DNA of 64,000 bases. Source: Pseudomonadales bacterium (GTDB lineage Bacteria; Pseudomonadota; Gammaproteobacteria; Pseudomonadales; Azotimanducaceae). The stretch lies in assembly GCA_028285415.1 (NCBI GenBank), contig JANQPF010000012.1, positions 1-64,000 of the forward strand, given 5' to 3'. A program made the position numbers and the translations under genes. Below, one piece after another: positions 44,216 to 52,663 of the stretch; position 1 is the stretch's first letter; each line of letters begins with the position of its first letter. Below the pieces are notes generated by a model. It searched no databases. It had not been told where the DNA came from and saw only the letters and a program-made list of their open reading frames with translations.

Positions 44216-44485
44216 TCAGCGATTCAGCCGCGCGACGATCTCGTCTTCGAACTCGGGAAAGTAGCTGGCGATATCGGGCAGGCTGAATTCGCTCAAGATA
44301 GCGGTGTTGGGTTCACGCTCGAGCAGAAACCGGAAGGCCTGCATGAGCACAAACTCGTGCGTGACCGTGCCCCCGCAGAGTGAGCGGTAATACTCCTGGG
44401 ACATGTGCACGCGATGCCTGGTCTCCGTATCACCCTGCACGACAACCTCGTACTCGTTTGCATCCACCATCTGCACGCTGATCAT
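44216..44485 (-). CDS. Small conserved-looking protein of unknown function
   Basis: 89 aa from ATG 44485; upstream ATG/GTG codons in frame (to 44512) are possible. The sequence VVVQGDTETRHRVHMSQEYYRSL, GGTVTHEFVLMQAFRFLLEREPNTAIL and DIASYFPEFEDEIVARL is well-formed and looks conserved, with a beta N-terminus and helical C-terminus, but no named family comes to mind. There is no signal peptide. It is divergent from the thioesterase gene at 44524. Confidence 0.72.
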   Translation of the reverse strand: MISVQMVDANEYEVVVQGDTETRHRVHMSQEYYRSLCGGTVTHEFVLMQAFRFLLEREPNTAILSEFSLPDIASYFPEFEDEIVARLNR

Positions 44486-44523
44486 GCCTTTGCCCCACAT
44501 GCCCGAACCCACGAGCGACTAAT

Positions 44524-44979
44524 ATGACTGACCCGGAACACCATTGCCACGCACTACAAGAGGTTTGGGACGAGCACTTCCCCATCGCCCGCGCCATGGG
44601 CGTAAAGGTGGGCGAGTACGACAACCACACCCTGACCACGCACACGCCTCTCGACGGCAATACCAACATTCACGGGACCGCGTTTGCCGGCAGCCTTTAC
44701 GCCATTGAGGCGCTGACCGCATGGGGCCTGCTGTATCTGGAGATTGCCATGGCGGGTCTGGACGCCTCCATCATCCACGCGGCCGGGAACATCGAATTCA
44801 GCGAAACCGTGACCGGCGATATCGTTGCGGTAAGCGGGTTGCGCGAGCACACCAACGCCATGGATGAACTTGCGGCAAACGGCAGGATCCGCCTCGAGCT
44901 CACGACAGAGGTCATTGCCGAGGGCCGCGTGGCCAGCCGTTTCCGCGGAGACTACGCGGTGCGCCTGGAGACGAAATAG
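44524..44979 (+). CDS. YiiD_C-type hotdog thioesterase
   Basis: 151 aa. A single hotdog-fold domain of the putative YiiD C-terminal thioesterase group: PIARAMGVKVGEYDNHTLT, then the active-site helix NIHGTAFAGSLYAIEALTAWG and the central strands IEFSETVTGDIVAVSGL and LTTEVIAEGRVASRFRGDY. Members are thought to hydrolyse acyl-thioesters; the substrate is not known. Its last 28 bases overlap the 3' end of the convergent ferric-reductase-like gene. Confidence 0.88.
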   Translation: MTDPEHHCHALQEVWDEHFPIARAMGVKVGEYDNHTLTTHTPLDGNTNIHGTAFAGSLYAIEALTAWGLLYLEIAMAGLDASIIHAAGNIEFSETVTGDIVAVSGLREHTNAMDELAANGRIRLELTTEVIAEGRVASRFRGDYAVRLETK

Positions 44980-45551
44980 GCGGCGATACGCAGCACGAGC
45001 GCCGCCAGACCCGCAATCGAAAGCAGCAGATAGATCATGTCAGGGTCGTCCACGAAAACACGCCCGACGAAGCTCTGCATGAAAATGAGCCACAAGTAGT
45101 GGAGGCCGAAAGCGTGCAGGCGTTTCCAGCTCTTTCCCAGACGCCTGACGGAGGCGTTGTTCGACGTTGCGGCCATCGACCACATCAGCACGAACGCGAG
45201 GCCACCAAAGACGATGGTGATCCACTCGAGCGGTTCACCGCTGCTCACAAAAAAAGCAACCACGTACCCAAAATGCACCGTATGTGCGAGCGCCATGGCC
45301 AGCCCCAGATAGCGACGCTGGCGAACCAGCCAACGCCCATAGCCTGTCAGCACTACCAGCGGACGCGCGACGTAAGCTAACAACAAGAAAGCAAACGCTA
45401 TCCGCGCGGTCACGCGCAACATGTACCCGATAGCATCAGCCTGCTCAGGCATCAGGAGATACGATCCCACGAGGAGCAGGGCACTCGAACCAATGACCAC
45501 CTCGCGCCAGGGGAGCTGGCTGAAGGTCGCGTCAGTAGTTGTCGTACTCAT
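44952..45551 (-). CDS. Ferric-reductase-like heme-binding membrane protein
   Basis: 199 aa from ATG 45551; the longer open frame reads across the TonB_C gene and is not used. About six transmembrane helices are visible. Paired histidines on helices, MALAHTVHFGYVVAFF and RLHAFGLHYLWLIFMQ, fit the b-heme ligands of the ferric reductase/YedZ (MsrQ) superfamily. No cytoplasmic FAD/NAD domain and no MsrP partner are present. It starts inside the end of the TonB_C lipoprotein gene (20-base overlap), so it is the last gene of a three-gene overlapping operon. Confidence 0.82.
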   Translation of the reverse strand: MSTTTTDATFSQLPWREVVIGSSALLLVGSYLLMPEQADAIGYMLRVTARIAFAFLLLAYVARPLVVLTGYGRWLVRQRRYLGLAMALAHTVHFGYVVAFFVSSGEPLEWITIVFGGLAFVLMWSMAATSNNASVRRLGKSWKRLHAFGLHYLWLIFMQSFVGRVFVDDPDMIYLLLSIAGLAALVLRIAAYFVSRRTA

Positions 45552-45906
45552 TGGTGCCTCCCAGAAGGAACGTGAGCGTGCTTTCGCGATTGCGCGCTGG
45601 CCGGCGCTCACCATCAACGACCGGCGCGTTAAAACGCCAGCTCCTGACTGCAAGCAATGCTGCCTCGTCAAACACACCCTGCGGTTCGCTTGCGACAACG
45701 CGCGCGTTTTCTACCGCGCCTTCGACCGTCACGTCGTAGCGCACCGTCACGCTGCCTTCTACGCCTTCAGCCCGGGCCGCAGCCGGATAGACGGGTCCCT
45801 GGCCGCTCAACAGCTGCAGCGGCCGGTTCGCAGAGGCACATCCAGCGGCCTGCGCAATCAGCAAAACGAGACAACTTACGGCGAGCACGGATCGCAGCAT
45901 GCTCAT
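45532..45906 (-). CDS. Lipoprotein consisting of a TonB C-terminal domain
   Basis: 124 aa. The N-terminus MSMLRSVLAVSCLVLLIAQAAGC ends in a lipobox-like Cys23. The rest is a single TonB C-terminal domain: GPVYPAAARAEGVEGSVTVRYDV, VVASEPQGVFDEAALLAVRSWRF. There is no N-terminal ExbB/ExbD-type TonB anchor and no proline linker, so it is unlikely to be an energy transducer. It overlaps the upstream PhyH gene by ATGA and the downstream heme membrane gene by 20 bases. Confidence 0.85.
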   Translation of the reverse strand: MSMLRSVLAVSCLVLLIAQAAGCASANRPLQLLSGQGPVYPAAARAEGVEGSVTVRYDVTVEGAVENARVVASEPQGVFDEAALLAVRSWRFNAPVVDGERRPARNRESTLTFLLGGTNEYDNY

Positions 45907-46688
45907 GCCACCAGAAATTGTCGATCGGGGTCGTTGGCGGCAAACGGTTCACCGTCGCGCGGATGCACCTGCGCGCCATCGGGCGCGTATTGGAGAATGT
46001 AGGCTTTGCGGCACGTATCCGTCTCGTTGGGACCGGTACGGTGTGGCGTCAGGCTCGAGAAAACCGCAACCGAACCTGCACTCACCGGTAACGCGTGCGC
46101 CGGGGTGTCAACACCGCCCAGGCAGTCGAAACCCAGGTCCGTCCAACGGTGTCTGAGGGTACCTTCGCTATGCAGGCCTGGCGCTATCCAGGGACACCCA
46201 TTGCGCTCGTCGGCATCCGTCAATGCCACCCAGCACGTCAGATACTGCTGCGGCTCGACATACGTGTAGCCGTTGTCCTGGTGCCAGGGAAACTCCGGTT
46301 GCGTGTCCGGGTACTTGTAAACCAGCTGATCCCAATACAAGCGCACTGGCGAGCCGATGAGGTCGCGGCAGAGCGCCTGAAAGACAGGATGTTTTGCGAA
46401 CTGCCGGGCGGTGGCATCCACCGCCACCAGATGCGGCCGGAACACGATCTCGTCCCGACGGGCGATACTCGGCCGATCAGACGGCACCTCACTGAGATAT
46501 GCGTTGGCTTCATCAGCCAGCGGATCGAGGGCCGCCAGCAGCGCGTTCATCTCTTCTGCGCTGAACGCATCTTCCAGCACGAATCCGCCAGCCGATCGAT
46601 ACGCCCGCGCCTGCGTCTCCGTAATCAACTCGTACGGCGGGTCCGGTTGCTGCCAGACGAAAGACTGATTGAGGGGGTGCTTTTTCAT
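45903..46688 (-). CDS. Phytanoyl-CoA dioxygenase (PhyH) family protein
   Basis: 261 aa from ATG 46688 (ATG 46706 is also possible; a longer frame overlaps the divergent DUF2970 gene). The Fe(II)/2-oxoglutarate site is visible: FPWHQDNGYTYV gives the HxD pair, and PHRTGPNETDTCRKAYILQY gives the distal His and the 2-oxoglutarate-binding Arg. It hydroxylates an unknown small molecule. It is the first gene of the PhyH/TonB_C/heme-protein operon. Confidence 0.9.
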   Translation of the reverse strand: MKKHPLNQSFVWQQPDPPYELITETQARAYRSAGGFVLEDAFSAEEMNALLAALDPLADEANAYLSEVPSDRPSIARRDEIVFRPHLVAVDATARQFAKHPVFQALCRDLIGSPVRLYWDQLVYKYPDTQPEFPWHQDNGYTYVEPQQYLTCWVALTDADERNGCPWIAPGLHSEGTLRHRWTDLGFDCLGGVDTPAHALPVSAGSVAVFSSLTPHRTGPNETDTCRKAYILQYAPDGAQVHPRDGEPFAANDPDRQFLVA

Positions 46689-46825
46689 GGCGGCCAAGCA
46701 TGGCATCCGGAATTCACGGTGACCACCCCAATCCGCCAGCACGCCGACTACCGGGTTACCCGTATTGAAAACGACAACGCCTGCGGGCAAGGTTCGCGTC
46801 ACCAGCAATCTCAGGCAGCATACAC

Positions 46826-47047
46826 GTGTCCGACCCCGCACCCGAAAACGAACCCCAAGCTCCCCGATTGAGCTTCTGGCAGGTCCTGGGCAGCACGCTG
46901 GCGGCGGCGTTTGGCGTGCAATCGAGCAAAAATCGCGAGCGCGATTTCACCCACGGCAAAGCCAGCCACTTCATCGTCATGGGCATCGCTTTCACAGCCG
47001 TCTTCGTCCTGGCTGTCGTCGCCGTCGTGCAGATGGTGTTGCCTTAG
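46826..47047 (+). CDS. DUF2970 family small membrane protein
   Basis: 73 aa from GTG 46826. The family core FWQVLGSTLAAAFGVQSSKNRERDFTHG is followed by one transmembrane helix, VMGIAFTAVFVLAVVAVVQMV. DUF2970 proteins are common in gamma- and betaproteobacteria and have no known function; the name is the strongest thing that can be said. It is divergent from the PhyH operon and its stop overlaps that of the convergent kinase gene by four bases. Confidence 0.9.
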   Translation: MSDPAPENEPQAPRLSFWQVLGSTLAAAFGVQSSKNRERDFTHGKASHFIVMGIAFTAVFVLAVVAVVQMVLP

Positions 47048-48063
47048 CCTTGAAGCACGGCAGCCGCCGCTTCGCGCAGCTCCGTTTCGATACGCTGGAA
47101 TTCTGAGAAGAGCGCAAACTGCTCCTGTGCTCTGTGCAGGTTTTCGCCCGACCAGCTCACCCGGAAGTATCGATCGCCCGTCAGATGATCCGTCAGGAAC
47201 CTGACGCCAAGCATGAGCGCCACGTAGCCCGGCGCCTGGATTGCCGGTTCAACCGCAGCCTGTGGCTGTGATGCCGCAAATCCGCGCATGCACGACGCAA
47301 AATCTTCCACCCTGACTTTGCCACGCGAGAAACAGACCGACCGTACCAGGTCGCCCAGATCCCAGGCCCAGTGGCCGTACATGACGGTGTCGAAGTCGAT
47401 GACCGCCGCGACCTGATCTACGGATTCCTCGAAGAGCAGATTGTTGATTTTGCAGTCGCCGTGAATGTATGCGTTGCGTTGCGCGAGCGCGGCCGCCAGC
47501 GAGCGATGCTTATCGACGAGCCGACGTTCCGCCTCCGGCGCCTTCGCCGCAACCTGGTCAAACGCGCTGAGGTAGTAATCGAGCTGAAGAAATCCGTCAA
47601 TCGTGTCTTCGAGACGAGCCCCCGGAAGGTTGCGCATGTGGGTCTGAAACGCGCCGAAGGCAAGCCCCGCTGCTTCCGCCTGCGCCGCGTTCTCGACAGG
47701 GTCGATGACCCGCGTGTTATCAAGAAAGCGCCACAGGCGCCATACCCCTTCGCGGTCGACGTGGCTTGCGCCGTTGCGAGTCAAGCAGAGCTCGGGTACG
47801 CGGTAGCGCGACTGGGTCGACCAGTGTGCCAGCACCCGTTCAGTCTGCTCTATCAGGAGCGGCGCATCTTTGAAAACGGCCTGATTGATCCGCTGCAGAA
47901 CGTACGCGCCCGGCGCATTCTCGTTGTCATCAGGCTCGTTGTCATCAGGCAGGAGGCCCGGTACGTCGCCACGAACGAGATAAGTATCATGGATGTGACC
48001 GGCGCCCAGCGGCTGTATGTCCGACGGCGCGAGCCAGGCACCGGCAATCTCCGCGACGCTCAC
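47044..48063 (-). CDS. NahK-like N-acetylhexosamine kinase / APH-family phosphotransferase
   Basis: 339 aa. The APH fold is recognised by the N-terminal LGAGHIHDTYLV, YVLQRINQAVFKD, the catalytic loop YIHGDCKINNLLF near residue 200 and VIDFDTVMYGHWAWDLGDLVR. This pattern fits N-acetylhexosamine 1-kinases, which make GlcNAc-1-P or GalNAc-1-P, better than antibiotic kinases. The gene overlaps the upstream GH20 hexosaminidase by ATGA, so it would act on the sugar that enzyme releases. A 15-base in-frame duplication gives two DDNE motifs near residue 40. Confidence 0.82.
   Translation of the reverse strand: MSVAEIAGAWLAPSDIQPLGAGHIHDTYLVRGDVPGLLPDDNEPDDNENAPGAYVLQRINQAVFKDAPLLIEQTERVLAHWSTQSRYRVPELCLTRNGASHVDREGVWRLWRFLDNTRVIDPVENAAQAEAAGLAFGAFQTHMRNLPGARLEDTIDGFLQLDYYLSAFDQVAAKAPEAERRLVDKHRSLAAALAQRNAYIHGDCKINNLLFEESVDQVAAVIDFDTVMYGHWAWDLGDLVRSVCFSRGKVRVEDFASCMRGFAASQPQAAVEPAIQAPGYVALMLGVRFLTDHLTGDRYFRVSWSGENLHRAQEQFALFSEFQRIETELREAAAAVLQG
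47920..47949. repeat. 15-bp perfect tandem duplication inside the kinase gene
   Basis: CTCGTTGTCATCAGG occurs twice head to tail. On the coding strand it duplicates five codons, giving DDNEP and then DDNEN. The reading frame is kept, so this is a likely recent slippage event in a surface loop. Confidence 0.85.
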
Positions 48064-49973
48064 GAGCCGGCCAGGCGTTCGAGCAGCGGCGGCACTGCAG
48101 CAATCATATATTCGCCGTGAGGACCGTATAGAGATCCAATCTCCCCGCGCACGTCCTCACCGGTCTGCAGATATCGCGCCAGCAGCCGGCCAATTTCGGC
48201 AAGTGCCGCAGCCGGCGCAGCCACGTCTTCCGGCCAGGCTTCATCTTCCAGCCGCGTCCAGACCGCAGCCAGCTGCTCCAGCTCGCTCACCTCCATATCG
48301 CGCAGCGCACGGGCAGACAGGCTTTCCGGAGACAGGAAATCCACAACGCGGTTGAGGGGCGTATCGCAGGTATACGGCCGCGCCTGCGGCATCTCGCTGC
48401 CGGCAATCCGCGCGGCCAGCGCCGTTTCTCCCAGGAGCCGCGCATACCACTTGACCGGCTCGAGATAGCGAGCCGCGGCAATCTGCGCCGCGTTCAATCC
48501 GAGCGCCTGCAGCTGACTCTCCTCACGTAGCGCAATCACAAACGGCGGCATGGCAAGCAGCGGGCCGAGGCGCGCGTAGAAGTTGTCGGCGTCCAGCGTC
48601 CCGGCTGCAGACCAGAAGCGTTCCGCCACGGCAGGCAGGCGCGAAAAGAGGCGGGTTTCGAGCGTGGCACCGTCCACCAGCTCCGACCAGAGACACGCTT
48701 CTCCGCCCAGCAGCCGTCCGGACAGCGACTCAGCCTCAACTGCGCCGTCGCGCCACTGCCTGGTCCACGCCATGCCGTCGGCAACGTGCTGAAAACGGAG
48801 GTCCGTCTGCAGAGCGTCTTCCTGGGCCGTGAGTTCCGCCTGGGACAGCGCGATGTCGTAGCGGTAGTGGACGTCCGCAGGATAAAAAAGGTCCAGATAA
48901 AAACCGGAGGAGACAATACACGCCAGCCCATCCGCGAGCGCTCGATCCCGGGTCGTCGCGCCGCGCCAGTTCTGCACCGTGAGCTTCGGCATGCCCGGGT
49001 GCAGCACTTCGTCCCAGCCGACAACGCGCTTACCCAGCCGCTCCAGAATGCCGTGTACCCGCCGGTTGAAATAGGCCTGCAATCCACGCACGTCACCCAG
49101 CCCCTGTTCCTCGATGAAAGCCTGCAGCGCCGCGTCCTCTGACCACCAGGCCGGGTGCACTTCGTCACCGCCAATGTGCACGTAGTCATCCGGGAAAACT
49201 GCCGCCACTTCCTTGAACAAAGTGGTTAACGCAGCGTACACGGCCTCATCATTCGGATTCAGACAGGCTTTGTGGACACCAAAGCGGCGCGTGGGATCAA
49301 TCTCGTGCAAACCCCAGTCGGGGCGCGCGGCAAGCCAGCTCTGCACGTGTCCCGGCACGTCAATCTCAGGGACCACGCGTATCCCCCGATCGGCCGCATG
49401 AGTCACCAGCATGCTCAACTCTGCCACGCCGTAAGCCTCGTCGCTGACCAGCTCCGGAAACGCCGCTGAAGGAAATCGGAAACCTTGATCGTCCGTCAGA
49501 TGGAGATGCAGCACGTTCATTTTCAGCAACGCCATGCCGTCGACAACTCGCAACAAAACATCCAACGGAATGAAGTGACGCGCCACGTCGACGAGGAGCC
49601 CGCGCCACGAGAAACGCGGGTGATCCTCTACGCTGAGGCCGTGCGCAGACAGGTCATGCAGCGTGCAGATTTGGCGCAGCGTCGATACCGCGTGCAAGGC
49701 GCCCCAGGTTGTCGCTGCCTGCAGGCGCACACCGTCCGACAGCGTTTCGAGGGTATATGACTCATCTACATCGAGCTGAGGTACGCCTGATTCGACAGCG
49801 TCAACGCTCACGCGCACCTGGCCGAGATCCGCATCGAGCTCCGCGAGACGCGCCGCGATCCGGGGATCTTCAGCACTCTGCCAGAGGATCTCGGTAGTCG
49901 CCGCCTGCAGCGGCACGGCGGACGCGACACGTTGCGGAAACGGAGTCGCCGGACAGGCAGCATCAGTATTCAA
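48060..49973 (-). CDS. GH20 beta-N-acetylhexosaminidase
   Basis: 637 aa. A GH20b N-terminal domain (residues 10-110) precedes the catalytic barrel: FSWRGLLVDVARHFIP, NVLHLHLTDDQGFRF, VPEIDVPGHVQSWLA and the Asp-Glu pair D270-E271 in HIGGDEVHPAWW. A helical C-terminal region of about 130 residues follows. No signal peptide is visible, so it appears cytoplasmic and would act on imported GlcNAc oligosaccharides or recycled wall sugars. The TTG start has no strong ribosome site. The kinase gene overlaps its stop; the SIS gene is divergent. Confidence 0.93.
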   Translation of the reverse strand: MNTDAACPATPFPQRVASAVPLQAATTEILWQSAEDPRIAARLAELDADLGQVRVSVDAVESGVPQLDVDESYTLETLSDGVRLQAATTWGALHAVSTLRQICTLHDLSAHGLSVEDHPRFSWRGLLVDVARHFIPLDVLLRVVDGMALLKMNVLHLHLTDDQGFRFPSAAFPELVSDEAYGVAELSMLVTHAADRGIRVVPEIDVPGHVQSWLAARPDWGLHEIDPTRRFGVHKACLNPNDEAVYAALTTLFKEVAAVFPDDYVHIGGDEVHPAWWSEDAALQAFIEEQGLGDVRGLQAYFNRRVHGILERLGKRVVGWDEVLHPGMPKLTVQNWRGATTRDRALADGLACIVSSGFYLDLFYPADVHYRYDIALSQAELTAQEDALQTDLRFQHVADGMAWTRQWRDGAVEAESLSGRLLGGEACLWSELVDGATLETRLFSRLPAVAERFWSAAGTLDADNFYARLGPLLAMPPFVIALREESQLQALGLNAAQIAAARYLEPVKWYARLLGETALAARIAGSEMPQARPYTCDTPLNRVVDFLSPESLSARALRDMEVSELEQLAAVWTRLEDEAWPEDVAAPAAALAEIGRLLARYLQTGEDVRGEIGSLYGPHGEYMIAAVPPLLERLAGS

Positions 49974-50012
49974 TGAGTAAACGCTCCGGTGTGTTGAGCG
50001 GGGACGTCAGGC

Positions 50013-50657
50013 ATGCCAACATCTCGCGACGAACGAACCAGGGCGATGCTATTGGACATCAAAGAACGCATGCAAGCGGTGTTGCAGGCAGAGGCGGAGG
50101 CAATTGCCGCCATCAACCTCACTGAAGATTTTGTGCACACCGTAGAAGTCATGCAGAACTGCCAGGGCAAGATCATCACCACAGGCATCGGCAAAGCGGG
50201 CTACATCGCGAAGAAATTCGCCGCTACGCTCTGTTCAGGCGCAACACCCGCGGACTTCATTCACCCCGCGGAAGCGGCCCACGGCGATCTGGGACTGGTT
50301 GGCCAGCGGGATGTCATGATCGCCTTCTCCACCAGCGGCAAAAGCCGGGAAGTGATCGAAATCCTCGAGCTGTCGCGGCATCTCGGCGTGGACACCATCA
50401 TCGGCGTGACCTCGCATCCCGAATCCGATTTGCGCGAGCAGTCGGACTTTGTGCTCGACATGGGCATCATCGAAGAGCCGTGCCCCCTCGGCCTGACCCC
50501 ATCCGCCTCCATGGCGGTAATGAACGCCATCAGCGATGCCATCGCGCTTGCCCTGATGGAGCAGAAAGGGGTGACTCGGGAAGACTACGGGCTGCGCCAC
50601 CACGGCGGTTATCTCGGCAGAGCCGCCCGAACCGACAACGTGCCTCACAACACATGA
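50013..50657 (+). CDS. SIS-domain sugar-phosphate isomerase-like protein
   Basis: 214 aa. A single SIS domain like that of arabinose-5-phosphate isomerase (KdsD/GutQ): KIITTGIGKAGYIAKKFAATLCSGATPADFIHPAEAAHGDLG, FSTSGKSREVIEIL and LTPSASMAVMNAISDAIALAL. The two CBS domains of KdsD are absent. Since it is divergent from the GH20/kinase pair, it may isomerise an amino-sugar phosphate, but a KDO-pathway role is possible. The DUF2306 gene follows 15 bases later. Confidence 0.87.
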   Translation: MPTSRDERTRAMLLDIKERMQAVLQAEAEAIAAINLTEDFVHTVEVMQNCQGKIITTGIGKAGYIAKKFAATLCSGATPADFIHPAEAAHGDLGLVGQRDVMIAFSTSGKSREVIEILELSRHLGVDTIIGVTSHPESDLREQSDFVLDMGIIEEPCPLGLTPSASMAVMNAISDAIALALMEQKGVTREDYGLRHHGGYLGRAARTDNVPHNT

Positions 50658-50672
50658 GATAGGGAGAACGGC

Positions 50673-51320
50673 ATGACGGCAAGACTGCAGGTGGTGCTCC
50701 TCGGCTTTGTCATCTTCACGTCGATTGCCATTGCGCTGCACGCTTTCGGCTTTCAGCTGCGCCTTTCCGGCTCGCCCGATTTCCACGTTCGCTTCGACGC
50801 CATTCCCATACCCGCCGCAATGCACGTTCTGGGCAGCGGCCTGGCGCTCTTGATCGGCGGGTTTCAGTTTTCACAGACGCTGCGTAGAAAGTATCTGCAC
50901 GTCCACCGCTGGCTCGGCCGGATTTACCTCATCATGATCCTCATCGGTGGCCTCGGCAGCTTCCTGCTGGCGCCGCAGGCTGCAGGCGGCCTGGTGGCCA
51001 AAATAGGCTTTTTCCTGCTCGCGGTGCTCTGGTGGTTCAGCGCGTTCCAGGCGTATGTGGCGGTACGCCGTGGTGACATCGCCGAGCACCGCGCGTGGAT
51101 GCTGCGTAATTTTGCGCTGACCTTCGCTGCCGTCACGCTGCGCATTCAGCTCGGCACTCTGACCGCATCCGGCGTGCCGTTCGAGGAAGCCTATCCCGTG
51201 GTTGCCTGGCTGTCCTGGGTCCCGAACCTGGTGCTCATCGAATGGTACCTGGCGCTGTCTCAACGCAAAGCAGCCGCAAACGCGCGCGCCGCCCCCGAAG
51301 GCGCTCTGTCCGGCAATTGA
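50673..51320 (+). CDS. DUF2306 family membrane protein
   Basis: 215 aa. Five to six transmembrane helices are visible. The family landmarks are MHVLGSGLALLIGGFQF, HVHRWLGRIYLIMILIGGLGSF, AEHRAWMLRNFALTFAAVTLRI and WLSWVPNLVLIEWYL. The repeated His residues on helices (HRW, EHR) suggest a heme- or metal-binding possibility, but this is unproven for the family. TAGGGAGAACGGC precedes the ATG. It follows the SIS gene on the same strand. Confidence 0.88.
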   Translation: MTARLQVVLLGFVIFTSIAIALHAFGFQLRLSGSPDFHVRFDAIPIPAAMHVLGSGLALLIGGFQFSQTLRRKYLHVHRWLGRIYLIMILIGGLGSFLLAPQAAGGLVAKIGFFLLAVLWWFSAFQAYVAVRRGDIAEHRAWMLRNFALTFAAVTLRIQLGTLTASGVPFEEAYPVVAWLSWVPNLVLIEWYLALSQRKAAANARAAPEGALSGN

Positions 51321-51351
51321 ATGCTGGTCATCAAATCCACACCCGTTCGCT

Positions 51352-51876
51352 ATGAGTGAGTCACAGGACATCCATATCCGGCCGGAAGCACCCGCTGATG
51401 TGCCGCACATCCACCGCATCATCGAAGCGGCGTTCGCCGGCAAACCCTATGCTGACGGTGACGAGCAGGATCTCGTCGATACGCTCAGAAACCTCGGCGC
51501 GCTCACGCTCTCGCTGGTCGCTGAGCGCGATGGTGAGATCATCGGGCACATCGCGTTCTCGCCTGCCTTCACCGCAGCCTCCGGCCAATCATGGTTTGCG
51601 CTGGGACCGGTGGCTGTGCAGCCAGCGATGCAGGGTATGGGCGTTGGCGCGTTGCTGATCGTGAGCGGGCTGGACCGCCTCCGGGAAAACGAGGCCGACG
51701 GCTGCATCCTCACCGGGGATCCCGGCTACTACGAGCGTTTCGGGTTTGCGGTATCGCCTGCTCACGCTCCAGCCGAAGAGCCGGCCGAGTTTTTCATGGT
51801 CAAGCTTTTGAACGCCGGTCAGATGCCCACGGCGACGATTCATTTCCACAGCGCTTTTCATGATGAGCCACAATGA
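51352..51876 (+). CDS. GNAT N-acetyltransferase (YhbS-like)
   Basis: 174 aa from ATG 51352; the open frame upstream lies inside DUF2306 and is not used. The fold is shown by IHIRPEAPADVPHIHRIIEAAF, GEIIGHIAFSP, WFALGPVAVQPAMQGMGVGALLI (acetyl-CoA loop) and GDPGYYERFGFAVSP. YhbS-type proteins have unknown acceptors. Its stop overlaps the start of the next small membrane gene by ATGA. Confidence 0.9.
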   Translation: MSESQDIHIRPEAPADVPHIHRIIEAAFAGKPYADGDEQDLVDTLRNLGALTLSLVAERDGEIIGHIAFSPAFTAASGQSWFALGPVAVQPAMQGMGVGALLIVSGLDRLRENEADGCILTGDPGYYERFGFAVSPAHAPAEEPAEFFMVKLLNAGQMPTATIHFHSAFHDEPQ

Positions 51877-52163
51877 GCAGGGATGATCAGCCACACGGTC
51901 CAGCCGGCCTCTTTGCGGTATCCGGCCGCGCGATTCTGCTGGCCATTGTGTTCGGCCTGGCGGGCGCGGCGCTCGTCGCCGCCATGGCGCTCAGTCACAA
52001 CCCACAAGAGATGTTTCAGGGTCCTGAAGGGATATCCTGGATTGCGCTGCTGCCGCTGAGCCTGATCACCTTCGTCCTCGGATCAGGTTCTGTATTGACC
52101 CTCTATTTTGCGCTGAATTTACTGCGCTCTCTCATGGGCCGCAGCGGAGAAGCGCCCGACTAG
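51873..52163 (+). CDS. Small two-helix membrane protein
   Basis: 96 aa. Two transmembrane helices are visible (AILLAIVFGLAGAALVAAMAL and ISWIALLPLSLITFVLGSGSVLTLYFALNLL). The N-terminus is polar. No family is recognised. It is translationally coupled to the GNAT gene by ATGA. Its stop overlaps the stop region of the convergent DUF3617 gene by four bases. Confidence 0.7.
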   Translation: MSRDDQPHGPAGLFAVSGRAILLAIVFGLAGAALVAAMALSHNPQEMFQGPEGISWIALLPLSLITFVLGSGSVLTLYFALNLLRSLMGRSGEAPD

Positions 52164-52579
52164 CAACTCCCCGTTCGCTGGCCCGTCACGTCCGTGTTGA
52201 CCTCCATGTTCATGCCATGGGCTTCGATGGTCATCTTGTTTTTCAGCTTGAAGCTGGAGCTGGTGTATGAGCCTGACCCCACCATTCTTGCGGTGCCGCC
52301 TTCATCCAGCGTGCAGCTCATTTCCATGGCAATGTTGCCGTTGTCGACGTCATAGCTGATGAGATCGCATTCCTGCCCGGGCTGCTGCTGCATCCACGCT
52401 TCCGGATTATCGATGAACTGGTTTTCCTTGATGCACTCCTGCGTCTCGGTGGTCCGTGCCACAGGCATCATCTTGCTGGTCACCTGACCGGTGATTTTGT
52501 AGAGACCGGGTTCCGGGAAATCCTCGGCTACCGCGGTCACCGCCATCAGCGCTATCCCTGCTGCCAGAACTTTTCTCAT
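52160..52579 (-). CDS. DUF3617 family secreted protein
   Basis: 139 aa from ATG 52579; a longer frame upstream is not used because the signal peptide (MRKVLAAGIALMAVTAVAE) starts here. The domain opens with FPEPGLYKITGQVTSKMM, has the Cys pattern ECIKEN, ECDLISYDV and SCTLDEGG, and ends VTGQRTGSC. DUF3617 proteins are periplasmic beta-proteins of unknown role, frequent in marine and soil proteobacteria. It is a single gene. Confidence 0.85.
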   Translation of the reverse strand: MRKVLAAGIALMAVTAVAEDFPEPGLYKITGQVTSKMMPVARTTETQECIKENQFIDNPEAWMQQQPGQECDLISYDVDNGNIAMEMSCTLDEGGTARMVGSGSYTSSSFKLKNKMTIEAHGMNMEVNTDVTGQRTGSC

Positions 52580-52663
52580 GCCAATTGCCTTTTGCCGTGC
52601 GAGCGCTGAGCATAACATTCTAACGGTTCGGCAATTGTGAAAAATTTGCGGCGTTAGCGCAGC

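Noticed and set aside
45532-45906. Calling the TonB_C lipoprotein a TonB energy transducer
   Set aside because: It lacks the inner-membrane anchor motif and proline-rich spacer needed to work with ExbB/ExbD.
47044-48063. Antibiotic (aminoglycoside) resistance kinase
   Set aside because: The N-terminal pattern and coupling to a GH20 hexosaminidase fit an amino-sugar kinase better.
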